DNA from: Psychromonas ossibalaenae ATCC BAA-1528 | GTDB taxonomy: Bacteria; Pseudomonadota; Gammaproteobacteria; Enterobacterales; Psychromonadaceae | NCBI RefSeq assembly: GCF_000381745.1 | Contig: NZ_KB906967.1 | Span: 1 to 64,000, forward strand | Length of the DNA stretch: 64,000 nt | Reading direction: 5' to 3' | In this document: positions 18,631 to 28,031 of the stretch, piece after piece | Position numbering within the stretch: the first letter of the stretch is position 1 | Layout: the number at the start of each line of letters is the position of its first letter | Notes under the pieces: generated by a model | Seen by the model: only the letters and a program-made list of their open reading frames with translations | What the model was told of the DNA's origin: nothing | Databases searched by the model: none | Program-made: the position numbers and the translations under genes

Positions 18631-19512
18631 ATGGGCTTTAAAAAAACAACCAGCGCACTGAGCTCTTCCATTACAGCTGACACTGAGACAACAAATATCG
18701 CACCTATCCATGCGGCTCAAAAGAGAGCACCGGGAACAGTTTATCTGGTGGGCGCAGGACCCGGTGATGCTGACCTTCTTACCATTAAAGCACTGTCTCT
18801 TATCCAGCAGTGTGACGTGATTGTCTTCGATAATCTGGTCAGTAAAGAGATACGTTCGCTTTTTCCTGAGCAGGCTTTATCTGTTTATGCCGGTAAAAGC
18901 AAAAGCGCTCATCATTTTACCCAGACGCAAATCAATCAGCTGTTAGCAGGTAAAGCCCGACAGGGACTAACTGTATGCCGCTTAAAAGGCGGCGATGCAT
19001 TTGTCTTCGGACGCGGCGGCGAAGAGATGACTGCGCTAAAAAAACAGGGCATACAAGTTGAAATTGTTCCGGGAATAACAGCGGCTGCCGGATGCAGCAG
19101 TTACGCCGGTATCCCCCTCACTCACCGCGGGCTTTCCCAAGGCTGTACTTTTGTTACTGCGCATGCAGAAAAACAGCTAGATATAAACTGGTCTGCTTTA
19201 GCTGCGCTGGATCACACACTGGTGTTTTACATGGGACTAAGCAAAGCCGGGCTGATTGAAAAACAGTTAACCGCAGCCGGACTCAGCAAAGATACACCGA
19301 TTGCTTTAATTGAAAACGGCTGCTGCCCGGAGCAGCGCCTGATCACCGGTACCCTCACTCAGTTAGCTTCGCTGGTAACAAAAGAACAGGTGAAGTCTCC
19401 AGCACTGATCATGGTCGGCAAAGTCGTTTCACTAGCGCAGCGGCTGCAGTGGTTTAACGGCCAAAGTCACATCGATAATGTAGTTAATGAATTAAGACGA
19501 TTATCAGCTTAA
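18631..19512 (+). CDS. cobA: Uroporphyrinogen-III C-methyltransferase (SUMT)
   Basis: The enzyme methylates uroporphyrinogen III at C2 and C7 to give precorrin-2, the first step to siroheme, which is the cofactor of the NirB nitrite reductase downstream. The 293-residue product has the SUMT core from about residue 36: VYLVGAGPGDADLLTIKAL, then VCRLKGGDAFVFGRGGEE, VPGITAAAGCSSYAGIPLTHR and the LVFYMGLSKAG segment. A roughly 35-residue N-terminal extension is present. There is no CysG-type dehydrogenase/ferrochelatase domain, so those steps must be done elsewhere. AGAGGT precedes the ATG. It is the first gene of the nirB operon, behind a sigma-54 promoter. Confidence 0.92.
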   Translation: MGFKKTTSALSSSITADTETTNIAPIHAAQKRAPGTVYLVGAGPGDADLLTIKALSLIQQCDVIVFDNLVSKEIRSLFPEQALSVYAGKSKSAHHFTQTQINQLLAGKARQGLTVCRLKGGDAFVFGRGGEEMTALKKQGIQVEIVPGITAAAGCSSYAGIPLTHRGLSQGCTFVTAHAEKQLDINWSALAALDHTLVFYMGLSKAGLIEKQLTAAGLSKDTPIALIENGCCPEQRLITGTLTQLASLVTKEQVKSPALIMVGKVVSLAQRLQWFNGQSHIDNVVNELRRLSA

Positions 19513-19546
19513 AAACAAAAAACATTGTCAGCAAAGGGAAATAATA

Positions 19547-19587
19547 ATTATGACTAAACAGCGCATAGTAGTGGTCGGCAACGGTAT
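19547..19587 (+). repeat. 41-bp duplicate of the nirB start, upstream copy
   Basis: Positions 19547-19587 are identical to 19683-19723, which contain the nirB ATG and first 12 codons. The copies are 136 bp apart in direct orientation. Confidence 0.95.
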
Positions 19588-19609
19588 AGACCTGGCGGCA
19601 CATAAATAA
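19550..19609 (+). CDS. 19-codon ORF upstream of nirB made from a duplicated nirB start
   Basis: This short ORF begins with the same codons as nirB (MTKQRIVVVGNG), then diverges (IDLAAHK) and stops at 19607-19609. It has its own Shine-Dalgarno (AAAGGGAA), so it is likely to be translated. The stop lies 76 bases before the nirB ATG. It is probably a by-product of a local duplication, but it could act as a leader peptide affecting nirB translation. No function is claimed. Confidence 0.45.
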   Translation: MTKQRIVVVGNGIDLAAHK

Positions 19610-19682
19610 CAGTAAAGCATCGCACAAATTAACCCGTAAAAAATTCACAACAAAGCATAAGTACTATTTAAAGGAAATTGGG

Positions 19683-19723
19683 ATTATGACTAAACAGCGC
19701 ATAGTAGTGGTCGGCAACGGTAT
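19683..19723 (+). repeat. 41-bp duplicate of the nirB start, in-gene copy
   Basis: Second copy of the direct repeat, containing the real nirB start codon and identical base for base to 19547-19587. Confidence 0.95.
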
Positions 19724-22223
19724 GGTTGGTCACAAGTTTATAGATACCTTAATCACGGACGACAGCGTTGATTATGATGTTATTACTTTTTCGGAAGAAC
19801 CTCGTCTTGCTTATGATCGTGTACAGTTGAGCGGATTTTTCTCCGGTAAAACAGCAGATGATCTAGCACTCACCGATGCCGGTTATTATCAGGAGCACGG
19901 TATTAACTTTGTGCTGAACGACAAAGTTGTAGAGCTTGATACTAATAATAATCAGGTGGTTACCAGCAGCGGCCGTATTGAAAGCTACGATAAACTAGTT
20001 TTAGCAACGGGCTCTTATCCGTTTGTACCGCCTATTCCCGGCAGCGATCAAGAGCATTGTCACGTTTACCGCACCATTGATGATCTCGAAGCCATCACTG
20101 CATCCGGAAAAGTCAGTAAAAGCGGTGTAGTTATCGGCGGCGGCCTGCTGGGCCTTGAAGCAGCCAACGCACTGACCAACCTTGGTTTAGAAACACATGT
20201 TGTCGAATTTGCACCGCGCTTAATGGCAGTTCAGTTAGATAACGGCGGCGGTGCACTGCTGCGCCGTAAAATAGAAGACTTAGGTGTAAAAGTTCATACC
20301 GAAAAAGCAACCAGTGAAATAACAACCGGTGAATTCTGCCGCTACCGTATGAATTTCGCCGACGGCAGTTTTTTAGAAACAGATACTATTATTTTTTCTG
20401 CCGGTATTCGTCCCCAGGATGAGCTTGCCCGCCAGTTTGGATTGGAAGTCGGTCAACGCGGCGGCATTGTTATCAATGATCACTGCCAAACCAGTGCCGC
20501 TAATGTGTATGCTATTGGTGAATGCGCACTTTGGCAGGGAAAAATATTTGGTTTAGTGGCTCCCGGTTATCAAATGGCTAAAGTCGCAGCATCACATATT
20601 AAAGGTCAGCAGCTGTCTTTCAGCGGTGCTGATATGAGCACCAAACTCAAACTGCTCGGTATTGATGTGGCCAGTATTGGCGAGGTACACGGTAATACAC
20701 CGGGTGCCCAGTCGTATACTTACAATGACGAAATTGAGCAGGTCTATAAACGCCTAATTGTTTCTGCCGACGGCAAAAAACTAGTCGGCGCAGTGCTGGT
20801 TGGTGATGCACAGGCCTACGGGACATTACTGCAGCTGCTGCTTAACGATATGACTTTACCTGAAAACCCTTCTGTGCTTATTCTGCCGAACACAGGTGAA
20901 GAAAGCAGCGCCGGTTTAGGCATCGAAGCACTGCCTGACAGCGCCTCAATTTGTTCATGTTTTGATGTCACTAAAGGCGATATTAAACAAGCGGTCGCTG
21001 CCGGCTGCAGCAGCATGTCTGCTTTAAAAGAGTCCACTAAAGCCTCTACGGGCTGCGGCGGCTGCTCGGCCTTAACCAAACAGGTCTTAGATGTCGAACT
21101 GGCTAATTTAGGCTTTGAAGTTAATAACAATTTTTGTGAGCATTTCGCCTATTCCCGTCAGGAGCTTACTGACATTATCCGGATCAAAAAAATCAGCACC
21201 TTTGATCAGCTTCTTAATACCTGCGGTACCGGTTTAGGCTGTGAAATATGTAAACCAGCCGTAGGATCTATTCTCGCCTCTTACTGGAATGATTATGTGC
21301 TTGAAGATGCACACATTGAGCTCCAGGACAGTAATGATCTGTACCTGGGTAATATCCAGAAAGACGGCACCTACTCAGTTGTTCCCAGAATTGCCGGCGG
21401 CGAAATCACCCCGGATAAACTGATCACATTAGGTCAGGTGGCCAATGAATTTGATCTATATACCAAGATCACCGGCGGACAACGTGTGGATCTGTTCGGC
21501 GCACAGCTGCATGAACTACCGGCTATCTGGAAGAAGCTGGTTGATGCGGGTTTTGAAACCGGCCACGCTTACGGAAAATCGGTACGTACGGTGAAATCCT
21601 GTGTCGGCAGCACCTGGTGCCGTTACGGCGTTGATGACAGCATGGCGCTGGCCATCAACATTGAAAATCGATATAAAGGCCTGCGTTCCCCTCATAAAAT
21701 CAAGTTTGCGGTTTCCGGCTGTACGCGGGAATGCGCAGAAGCACAAACCAAAGATATCGGCATTATCGCCACCGATAAAGGCTGGAACATGTATGTCTGC
21801 GGTAACGGCGGCATGCGCCCGCGTCACGGTGACCTGTTTGCCTCTGACCTTGATCAGCAGACCCTTCAAGCTTACATCGACCGTTTATTAATGTTTTATA
21901 TCCGCACCGCCGACCGCCTGCAGCGTACCTCTGTGTGGCTGGAAAATCTCGAAGGCGGACTGGATTATTTAAAAGAGGTGGTTATTGAAGACAAACTGAA
22001 CCTGGCCGCCGAGCTTGAACAAGAGATGCAGGTCAATATTAATAACTATCAGTGCGAGTGGAAAACAACGCTGCAGAATCCTGAAAAACTCAAACGTTTC
22101 AAACACTTTGTTAACAGTGATGCAACAGACAGCCACCTTGCTTTTGAACTGGATCGAGAGCAGCGTATCCCCGCTAAAAAAGAAAAAATACAGAGCATCA
22201 AAATTCTACAGCTGACGGAATAA
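19686..22223 (+). CDS. nirB: Assimilatory nitrite reductase [NAD(P)H], large subunit NirB
   Basis: NirB reduces nitrite to ammonium with NAD(P)H through FAD, Fe-S centres and siroheme in the cytoplasm. The 845-residue length is typical. Domains in order: FAD/NAD(P)-binding oxidoreductase (1-400: VVVGNGMVGHKFID, LVLATGSYPFVPPIPG, VVIGGGLLGLEAANAL, YAIGECA); BFD-type [2Fe-2S] domain (about 418-470: CSCFDVTKGDIKQA ... TGCGGCS) with a second Cys-rich part (NTCGTGLGCEICKP); and the nitrite/sulfite reductase halves. The siroheme-[4Fe-4S] ligands are CVGSTWCRYGVDDS and SGCTRECAEAQTKD. All cofactor motifs are intact. It starts at 19686 after AAGGAAAT; a decoy copy of its start lies 136 bp upstream. 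Confidence 0.95.
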   Translation: MTKQRIVVVGNGMVGHKFIDTLITDDSVDYDVITFSEEPRLAYDRVQLSGFFSGKTADDLALTDAGYYQEHGINFVLNDKVVELDTNNNQVVTSSGRIESYDKLVLATGSYPFVPPIPGSDQEHCHVYRTIDDLEAITASGKVSKSGVVIGGGLLGLEAANALTNLGLETHVVEFAPRLMAVQLDNGGGALLRRKIEDLGVKVHTEKATSEITTGEFCRYRMNFADGSFLETDTIIFSAGIRPQDELARQFGLEVGQRGGIVINDHCQTSAANVYAIGECALWQGKIFGLVAPGYQMAKVAASHIKGQQLSFSGADMSTKLKLLGIDVASIGEVHGNTPGAQSYTYNDEIEQVYKRLIVSADGKKLVGAVLVGDAQAYGTLLQLLLNDMTLPENPSVLILPNTGEESSAGLGIEALPDSASICSCFDVTKGDIKQAVAAGCSSMSALKESTKASTGCGGCSALTKQVLDVELANLGFEVNNNFCEHFAYSRQELTDIIRIKKISTFDQLLNTCGTGLGCEICKPAVGSILASYWNDYVLEDAHIELQDSNDLYLGNIQKDGTYSVVPRIAGGEITPDKLITLGQVANEFDLYTKITGGQRVDLFGAQLHELPAIWKKLVDAGFETGHAYGKSVRTVKSCVGSTWCRYGVDDSMALAINIENRYKGLRSPHKIKFAVSGCTRECAEAQTKDIGIIATDKGWNMYVCGNGGMRPRHGDLFASDLDQQTLQAYIDRLLMFYIRTADRLQRTSVWLENLEGGLDYLKEVVIEDKLNLAAELEQEMQVNINNYQCEWKTTLQNPEKLKRFKHFVNSDATDSHLAFELDREQRIPAKKEKIQSIKILQLTE

Positions 22224-22291
22224 AGGTATCGGCAATGAGGTTATGGAAGACCGTTTTTAAGAGATTAATGAAAAACCCTATATTTGCCTGA

Positions 22292-22320
22292 TGATAAAGA
22301 CAGTAACTTGTCTTTTATCA
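22292..22320 (+). terminator. Hairpin between nirB and nirD
   Basis: TGATAAAGACA (22292-22302) pairs with TGTCTTTTATCA (22309-22320) with one bulged base. No U-tract follows, so it is more likely an mRNA processing or stability element than a strong terminator. Confidence 0.4.
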
Positions 22321-22396
22321 GCGTTCAGCATCAGGACTTTATGCATAGCAAACTGCACAATAAAAAGCTTGAATCAAACAATAAGAGGACAACAAA

Positions 22397-22729
22397 ATGA
22401 GTCAATGGATAACTATCTGCAAGCATCAGGAGCTTAGTGAAAACAGCGGAGTATGTGCTTTGTTTGAAGGTCAGCAGGTTGCAGTTTTTTACTGTAAACG
22501 TAATGCCGATCTGTACGCAGTATCTAACTTTGATCCGATTGCTCAGGCTAATGTCATCTCTCGAGGCATTATGGGATCAGTTCAGGAACAGGCTTATGTT
22601 GCATCACCTTTATATAAACAGCGTTTTGATTTAAATACCGGAATCTGTATAGATTCACCAGAGTTTGCACTCAAAACCTATCTGGTACGTATTGAAGCGG
22701 ATCAGGTGCAGCTTAAAAAAGCCGGCTAA
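22397..22729 (+). CDS. nirD: Nitrite reductase small subunit NirD
   Basis: A 110-residue Rieske-fold protein that partners NirB in cytoplasmic nitrite reduction. It shows the NirD pattern WITICKHQELSENSGVCALF and then QVAVFYCKR, DLYAVSNFDPIAQANVISRGI and a late VASPLYKQRFDLNTGICID segment. As in other NirD proteins, the Rieske cysteine/histidine cluster ligands are absent, so it binds no iron-sulfur centre. It follows nirB after a 173-bp gap that contains a hairpin. AGAGGACAAC precedes the ATG. Confidence 0.93.
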   Translation: MSQWITICKHQELSENSGVCALFEGQQVAVFYCKRNADLYAVSNFDPIAQANVISRGIMGSVQEQAYVASPLYKQRFDLNTGICIDSPEFALKTYLVRIEADQVQLKKAG

Positions 22730-22743
22730 AGGCATTAGGTGCA

Positions 22744-22778
22744 ATTAAACGTCACCTCTGGACGTTTAATAATATTTT
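22744..22778 (+). terminator. Attenuating terminator between nirD and narK
   Basis: ATTAAACGTC (22744-22753) and GACGTTTAAT (22761-22770) form a perfect 10-bp stem around a 7-base loop, followed by AATATTTTTG. The stem is AU-rich, so it may only partly terminate and set a lower level for the transporter gene. Confidence 0.55.
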
Positions 22779-22802
22779 TGTAATTAACAAAAGGACTAAA
22801 TC

Positions 22803-24269
22803 GTGGATAAAACGGCATTTAACATATTCTCTTTCTCCGGGAAGATGAAAACACTGCATTTAAGCTGGATGGCATTTTTTATTACTTTTGCAGTGTGGTT
22901 TAACTTCGCGCCGCTGCTGCAGGCGGTCAAAGAAAGCTTAGGATTAAGTACCGAACAGATAAAAACACTGCTGATATTAAATGTTGCTCTAACTATTCCT
23001 GCCCGGGTTATTGTTGGTTCATTAACCGATAAATATGGCCCTCGAGTGGTGTATTCTGCACTATTAGCGCTTTGTTCCATTCCCTGTTTTGTGTTTGCTT
23101 TATCGGAGACATTTTTACAGGCGGCCATTGCCCGTTTCGCATTAGGTTTTATCGGTGCGGGTTTTGTAATCGGTATTCGTCTGGTATCTGAGTGGTTTCC
23201 ACATAACGAACTGGGCACAGCTGAAGGCATTTACGGCGGCTGGGGAAACTTCGGTTCAGCGGCGGCTGCATTTACGCTGCCGACTATTGCACTGCTGTTC
23301 GGCGGTGAGGACGGCTGGCGTTATGCGATGGGACTTACCGGCCTGATCAGCCTGTTATTTGCATTTGTGTTTTATGCCAACATCAGTGATACACCTAAAG
23401 GAGCAACCTACTTCAAACCGGCTAACTTAACAGCAATGGAAGTAACCTCTAAGGGTGACTTCTTCCTGTTATTAATAATGAAAATCCCGATGTATGCTGC
23501 TTTAGCATTATTAACATGGAAGTTATCCCCTGCAGGTATCGCGATGATTTCCACTACAGCTACTTATACTGTATACGCAGCCTTAGCCGCTGTGTATGCA
23601 TATGAATGGTCACAGGTATGGAAAGTGAATAAATCAATTTTCAGTGCCCCCGTACCGGAAGTACACCAGTATAAATTCAAACAGGTGGCGGTGTTAAATA
23701 TCCTTTATTTTGCTACCTTTGGTTCAGAATTGGCGGTTGTTTCCATGCTGCCTTTATTCTTCTCTGAAACCTTTGAGCTGACACCGGTTGTTGCTGGCAT
23801 GGTGGCATCTGCCTATGCATTTATGAATCTGGTTTCCCGTCCCGGCGGCGGCTGGATTTCAGATAAATTCGGACGTAAATCAACGCTGGTTATCCTTACC
23901 GCAGGCCTGGTTTTAGGTTATCTGCTGATGGCACAGATTACTGCTGAATGGACGCTTTGGGTGGCAGTTGCCGCAGCTATGTTATGCTCATTCTTTGTGC
24001 AGGCCGGTGAAGGCGCCGTTTTTGCAACCGTACCATTAATTAAACGCCGGATGACCGGGCAGATAGCCGGCATGACCGGCGCTTATGGCAATGTCGGCGC
24101 GGTTGTCTATTTAACTGTATTGTCATTTGTTGATTACCAGACATTTTTCTACGTGATTGCAGTGACCGCCTTTCTCGGCCTGCTTACATTAACTCTGATG
24201 ACCGAACCAAAAGGACAGATGGCAGAAGTTAACCAGGACGGCAGTGTGACCATGATTGATGTCAGCTAG
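22803..24269 (+). CDS. narK: NarK/NasA-type nitrate/nitrite MFS transporter
   Basis: An inner-membrane transporter of the NNP family of the major facilitator superfamily, 488 residues with about 12 membrane helices. The two glycine-rich nitrate signatures are present: GIYGGWGNFGSAAAAF (about residue 140) and GMTGAYGNVGAVVYL (about residue 420). The MFS A-motif is GSLTDKYGPR. The lineup with cobA-nirBD makes nitrate uptake for assimilation the likely job; nitrite export cannot be excluded. The start is GTG at 22803 behind AAGGAC. An extended loop between helices 6 and 7 (about 265-295) is a little longer than usual. Confidence 0.9.
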   Translation: MDKTAFNIFSFSGKMKTLHLSWMAFFITFAVWFNFAPLLQAVKESLGLSTEQIKTLLILNVALTIPARVIVGSLTDKYGPRVVYSALLALCSIPCFVFALSETFLQAAIARFALGFIGAGFVIGIRLVSEWFPHNELGTAEGIYGGWGNFGSAAAAFTLPTIALLFGGEDGWRYAMGLTGLISLLFAFVFYANISDTPKGATYFKPANLTAMEVTSKGDFFLLLIMKIPMYAALALLTWKLSPAGIAMISTTATYTVYAALAAVYAYEWSQVWKVNKSIFSAPVPEVHQYKFKQVAVLNILYFATFGSELAVVSMLPLFFSETFELTPVVAGMVASAYAFMNLVSRPGGGWISDKFGRKSTLVILTAGLVLGYLLMAQITAEWTLWVAVAAAMLCSFFVQAGEGAVFATVPLIKRRMTGQIAGMTGAYGNVGAVVYLTVLSFVDYQTFFYVIAVTAFLGLLTLTLMTEPKGQMAEVNQDGSVTMIDVS

Positions 24270-24280
24270 AGGTATTAAAA

Positions 24281-26056
24281 ATGAAAAGCAATGAGAGTCG
24301 GAAAAAACAGCATAAGACAGAGCTTGAACTGTGTTTCGGCGGTTATTCCGATCCGGGTAGACGCCAGGTTAATCAAGATGCCTTTGCGGTAAAAAAACCG
24401 GCTCTCGCATCAGAAAAGAAATACAAAGGTTTTACCGCCTGTATCGCTGACGGGGTCAGCTGCAGCAGCAATGCGCAGCAGGCCAGTCAAACCAGCGTGA
24501 CACAGTTTATTGCCGATTATTACAGCACCCCGCAAAGCTGGAGTGTACAAAAGTCCGCAGGAAAAGTATTAAACTCGCTTAACTCATGGCTTTTTCAACA
24601 AAGCCGCGCTAGTGATTTACGCCATAACGGATTGATTACAACATTCAGTGCGGTTATTTTTAAAGCAGCTAACGCTTACCTGTTTCATGCCGGTGATACG
24701 CGCATTTATCGTTACCGCTCCGGCAGTCTGACACAGTTAACCAGGGATCACAGCCGCACTCAGTACGGTAAAAAAGATTTTCTAATCCGCGCCCTGGGTA
24801 TGGACTGTCACCTGGATGTTGACGTTCAGACAGTCAAACTGCAGGTCGATGATATTTTCTTATTAACCAGTGACGGTATACACGACACTCTAACCGAGCG
24901 TTTCCTGCAGGAACGTATCGCATCGGTAAATAACAACAGCAGCAGCTCGGCCTCATTTGAACAGTTAGCCGAAAACATCAGTCTGCAGGCATTAAATAAC
25001 GGCAGTAAAGATAATTTAAGCTGTTTAATCATCGCTGTTAAACATGTTCCCCTGGAGGATGCCGTCGAGCTCTACCAAAGCCTGAAACAGTTAACCATTC
25101 CGCCGGCACTGCACAGCGGCAATAAAATTGACCGCTTTATAATAGAAAAAGTACTTCATCAGGGAGCACGCAGTCATATTTATCTGGCCAGTGATCCGTC
25201 TGATAAAAAACACTATGTATTAAAAATGCCCTCTTTAAATTTTGCCGATGATCTTATTTACCTCGACGGCTTCAGCCGCGAACAGTGGGCTGGAATAAAA
25301 TTAAAGGATCCGCGGGTGATGAACATTTTACCCAGAATAGACAACTCGCCTTTTCTCTATCATATTTGTCAGTTTGTCCCGGGTATCACCCTGCGCCAGT
25401 GGATTTACGATAACCCCAAACCTGCTCTGCAGGAAACTCGGGAAATCATCCGTAATATAGTCAGTGCAGTGCGTGTAATGCAGCGGGCCGGTTTAGTCCA
25501 TCGGGATTTAAAACCAGAAAACATCATGATTGCCCCGGACAATACGGTCACCTTAATAGATTTCGGTACTGTAAAAATTGACGGGTTAGATGAAATATCC
25601 CCCGCTTTGAGCGATAACCTGCCGCTTGGGGATCTCAATTACATGGCGCCGGAATATCTACTGCAAGGCCGGGCGGACAGCCAGTCAGATCTGTTTTCTG
25701 TCGCCGTTATTGCCTATGAACTGCTATGTACAGAACTTCCCTATAAGATAGTAAATACACAGTCACTGCAGCAGGCAAAAAAATCACACTGGAAATATCA
25801 GAGCATCAGCCGCTTTCGCGAAGATCTGCCAGTCTGGCTAGACTATGCACTGCACAAGGCCCTGCAGCCGGAAACAAGCAGACGTTATCAGGCAATGACT
25901 GAGTTTATTGATGATCTCTATAGACCGAATCCAGAACTGCTTAAAGCCCGCGAAAATGTTCCGTTAATTGAGCGGGATCCGGTACGCTTCTGGCAGTTAT
26001 TATCGGCAGCCCTGCTCCTGACTGCGTTCACTGAATTTATATTACTCCTGACCTGA
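24281..26056 (+). CDS. Bifunctional PP2C phosphatase / Ser-Thr protein kinase
   Basis: A single 591-residue chain joins a PP2C-type phosphatase (about 15-255) to a Hanks-type kinase (about 280-545) and ends in one membrane helix (about 570-590). Phosphatase motifs: NQDAFAV, CIADGVS, HAGDTRIYR, LLTSDGIHD and KDNLSCLIIAV, which supply the metal-binding aspartates. Kinase motifs: the ATP loop LHQGARSHIYLA, lysine in YVLKMPS, HRDLKPENIMI, IDFGTVKI and APEYLLQGRADSQSD. Both halves look active. Similar fusions follow nitrate transporter genes in marine gammaproteobacteria (recalled), suggesting control of nitrate uptake or reduction by phosphorylation; no target is proven. It begins 11 bases after narK with AGAGGT upstream, so it is probably co-transcribed. 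Confidence 0.9.
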   Translation: MKSNESRKKQHKTELELCFGGYSDPGRRQVNQDAFAVKKPALASEKKYKGFTACIADGVSCSSNAQQASQTSVTQFIADYYSTPQSWSVQKSAGKVLNSLNSWLFQQSRASDLRHNGLITTFSAVIFKAANAYLFHAGDTRIYRYRSGSLTQLTRDHSRTQYGKKDFLIRALGMDCHLDVDVQTVKLQVDDIFLLTSDGIHDTLTERFLQERIASVNNNSSSSASFEQLAENISLQALNNGSKDNLSCLIIAVKHVPLEDAVELYQSLKQLTIPPALHSGNKIDRFIIEKVLHQGARSHIYLASDPSDKKHYVLKMPSLNFADDLIYLDGFSREQWAGIKLKDPRVMNILPRIDNSPFLYHICQFVPGITLRQWIYDNPKPALQETREIIRNIVSAVRVMQRAGLVHRDLKPENIMIAPDNTVTLIDFGTVKIDGLDEISPALSDNLPLGDLNYMAPEYLLQGRADSQSDLFSVAVIAYELLCTELPYKIVNTQSLQQAKKSHWKYQSISRFREDLPVWLDYALHKALQPETSRRYQAMTEFIDDLYRPNPELLKARENVPLIERDPVRFWQLLSAALLLTAFTEFILLLT

Positions 26057-26280
26057 GCACTTTTTCCTTCCATTAATGCACCTTCGGAAAACTCAGGCGC
26101 ACACTATGCTAAAAAAAGACCTAAAATTGACTTCTGTTGCAGACATGTCCTGAACCAAGACTCAGTAATAGCCTACTATTATTGTAAATTATATTTTTAC
26201 GATATTTTTCAATAGCTAAGATTCACGCTGAGTAAGGTCTACAGGACAGAAACAGCTTCAACATAAAGGATAAACACACT

Positions 26281-27945
26281 ATGAAATTAACGATTAAGGC
26301 CCGACTTATTCTTCTGGCACTGCTGCCGGTAGTGGTTATTTCATCGATAATTATGACCTTCACTTATATTGAAACACATAAGTTAAGCAGTGCGCAGATG
26401 AAAACAACACAAGCGCAGATGATGGAAATGAAACGCGCGGAGTTAAAGTCTTATATTAGTATTGCCGAAACAGCAGTCACTCAGCTAAAACAGGATAATT
26501 CTCCAATAGAAGAAGTGGTTAACACACTGCGTAATATAAAATTCGGCAAAAGCGGTTATATATTCGGTTACACATCCGACGGCGTACGTGTTTTTCTCGG
26601 TTCAAGCGATAAAGGCATCGGTGATAACTATTACTCTCTGCAGGATAAAGAAGGTAATTACTTAATTCAGGATATAATCAAAACCGCACGCAGCGGCGAT
26701 GGTTATTCCGTATATTATTTTCCAAAACCTAATGGAAGCGTTGCTCTGCCTAAACTGGCTTACAGCATCTACTTATCACAATGGGATTTAAATATCGGAA
26801 CAGGTTTTTATACCGATGATATTGATGCGGTACTGGCGCAGATGCAGCAGCATGCTGATCAAAATATGCTCGGCAGCATGCGCACCATAGGACTGATAAC
26901 CATTGTTGTAGCGCTGATCGTTGCCGCACTGGGTATTGCCATCAACAAAAGTATTACCATTCCGCTGGCGCAGTTTGATGACTCAATCCGCAGTTTTGCC
27001 AGCGGCGATGCAGATTTAACAGCCCGCCTTCCGAGCTTTAACATCCCTGAATTTAATGACTTAAGCCGTAACTTTAATAAGTTTGTGGTTAAGCTGCATG
27101 AAATCATCGGTCATGTATCCCATGTCAGTGACCAGGTTGTTAGTGAAACCTCACAAATGACTGAGCGTTCCTCACAGGTAAATACCCTGGTAACCAGTCA
27201 GCGTTCAGAAACGGAGCTGATTTCCACGGCAATGACTGAGATGACCACTTCCGCACATGAAATATCTCAAAATGCATCGCAGGCGGCCCATTCAGCACAG
27301 GATGCCGACTCTAATGCACAAGTTGCCATGAGTACTGTCAATGAAGCATCGGAATCAGTGAAAACACTGGCGGCAGAACTCGATGAAGCAAGCGCAGTGA
27401 TCACCAAGCTCGAAGGCGATGTACAGAATATTGCCGGCACCTTAACCATTATTCAGGAGATAGCCGAACAGACTAACCTGCTGGCATTAAATGCGGCCAT
27501 TGAAGCCGCCCGTGCTGGTGAACAGGGGCGTGGTTTTGCAGTTGTTGCCGATGAAGTACGTAAACTGGCAAGCCGCACTCAAGAGAGTACTGCGCAGATT
27601 CATGATCGTATCAGCGCACTAAAATCAGGCTCAGACTCTGCGGTTCAGGTAATGGAATCGAGTAAAAACTTCAGTACACTCACCGTTAATAAGGCCGTAG
27701 CTGCGGCTGAATCTTTAGTGCTAATTATTGATTCGATAAATAATATTAACGACATGAATACGCTGATTGCCACCGCAACTCAGGAGCAGAGTGTTGTCGG
27801 CCAGGATATCTCTGAGCGTATTGTATTAGTGTCGGATCAGAGTGCTGAGTCAGCTGGACTTGCTAATGAGAACCGCGACGGCAGCCTGGTATTAACAGAA
27901 AAAGCGAATGAGCTGTCCGATCTGGTGGAAAGGTTTAAAATTTAA
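26281..27945 (+). CDS. Methyl-accepting chemotaxis protein with single Cache sensor
   Basis: A 554-residue membrane chemoreceptor. The first membrane helix is at residues 9-29 and the second at about 203-223. The periplasmic part carries a single-Cache-type domain ([15 protein letters not shown] ... [18 protein letters not shown]). HAMP follows (about 224-275), then the signalling domain with [20 protein letters not shown] and the [15 protein letters not shown] hairpin. The ligand is unknown; domains of this type often bind small carboxylates. AAAGGA lies upstream of the ATG. It is transcribed alone, 224 bp after the nitrate locus. Confidence 0.9.
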   Translation: MKLTIKARLILLALLPVVVISSIIMTFTYIETHKLSSAQMKTTQAQMMEMKRAELKSYISIAETAVTQLKQDNSPIEEVVNTLRNIKFGKSGYIFGYTSDGVRVFLGSSDKGIGDNYYSLQDKEGNYLIQDIIKTARSGDGYSVYYFPKPNGSVALPKLAYSIYLSQWDLNIGTGFYTDDIDAVLAQMQQHADQNMLGSMRTIGLITIVVALIVAALGIAINKSITIPLAQFDDSIRSFASGDADLTARLPSFNIPEFNDLSRNFNKFVVKLHEIIGHVSHVSDQVVSETSQMTERSSQVNTLVTSQRSETELISTAMTEMTTSAHEISQNASQAAHSAQDADSNAQVAMSTVNEASESVKTLAAELDEASAVITKLEGDVQNIAGTLTIIQEIAEQTNLLALNAAIEAARAGEQGRGFAVVADEVRKLASRTQESTAQIHDRISALKSGSDSAVQVMESSKNFSTLTVNKAVAAAESLVLIIDSINNINDMNTLIATATQEQSVVGQDISERIVLVSDQSAESAGLANENRDGSLVLTEKANELSDLVERFKI

Positions 27946-28031
27946 CCTTCTCCGGGCTTAACTGTTAACTAAGGTGCACATTGAATATATAAAACGCCCC
28001 GCTTCTGCACCTCGTTTTATTCAGACGGTTA

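Noticed and set aside
21601-21891. Open frames inside nirB on both strands
   Set aside because: They are other-frame readings of an intact, strongly conserved gene.
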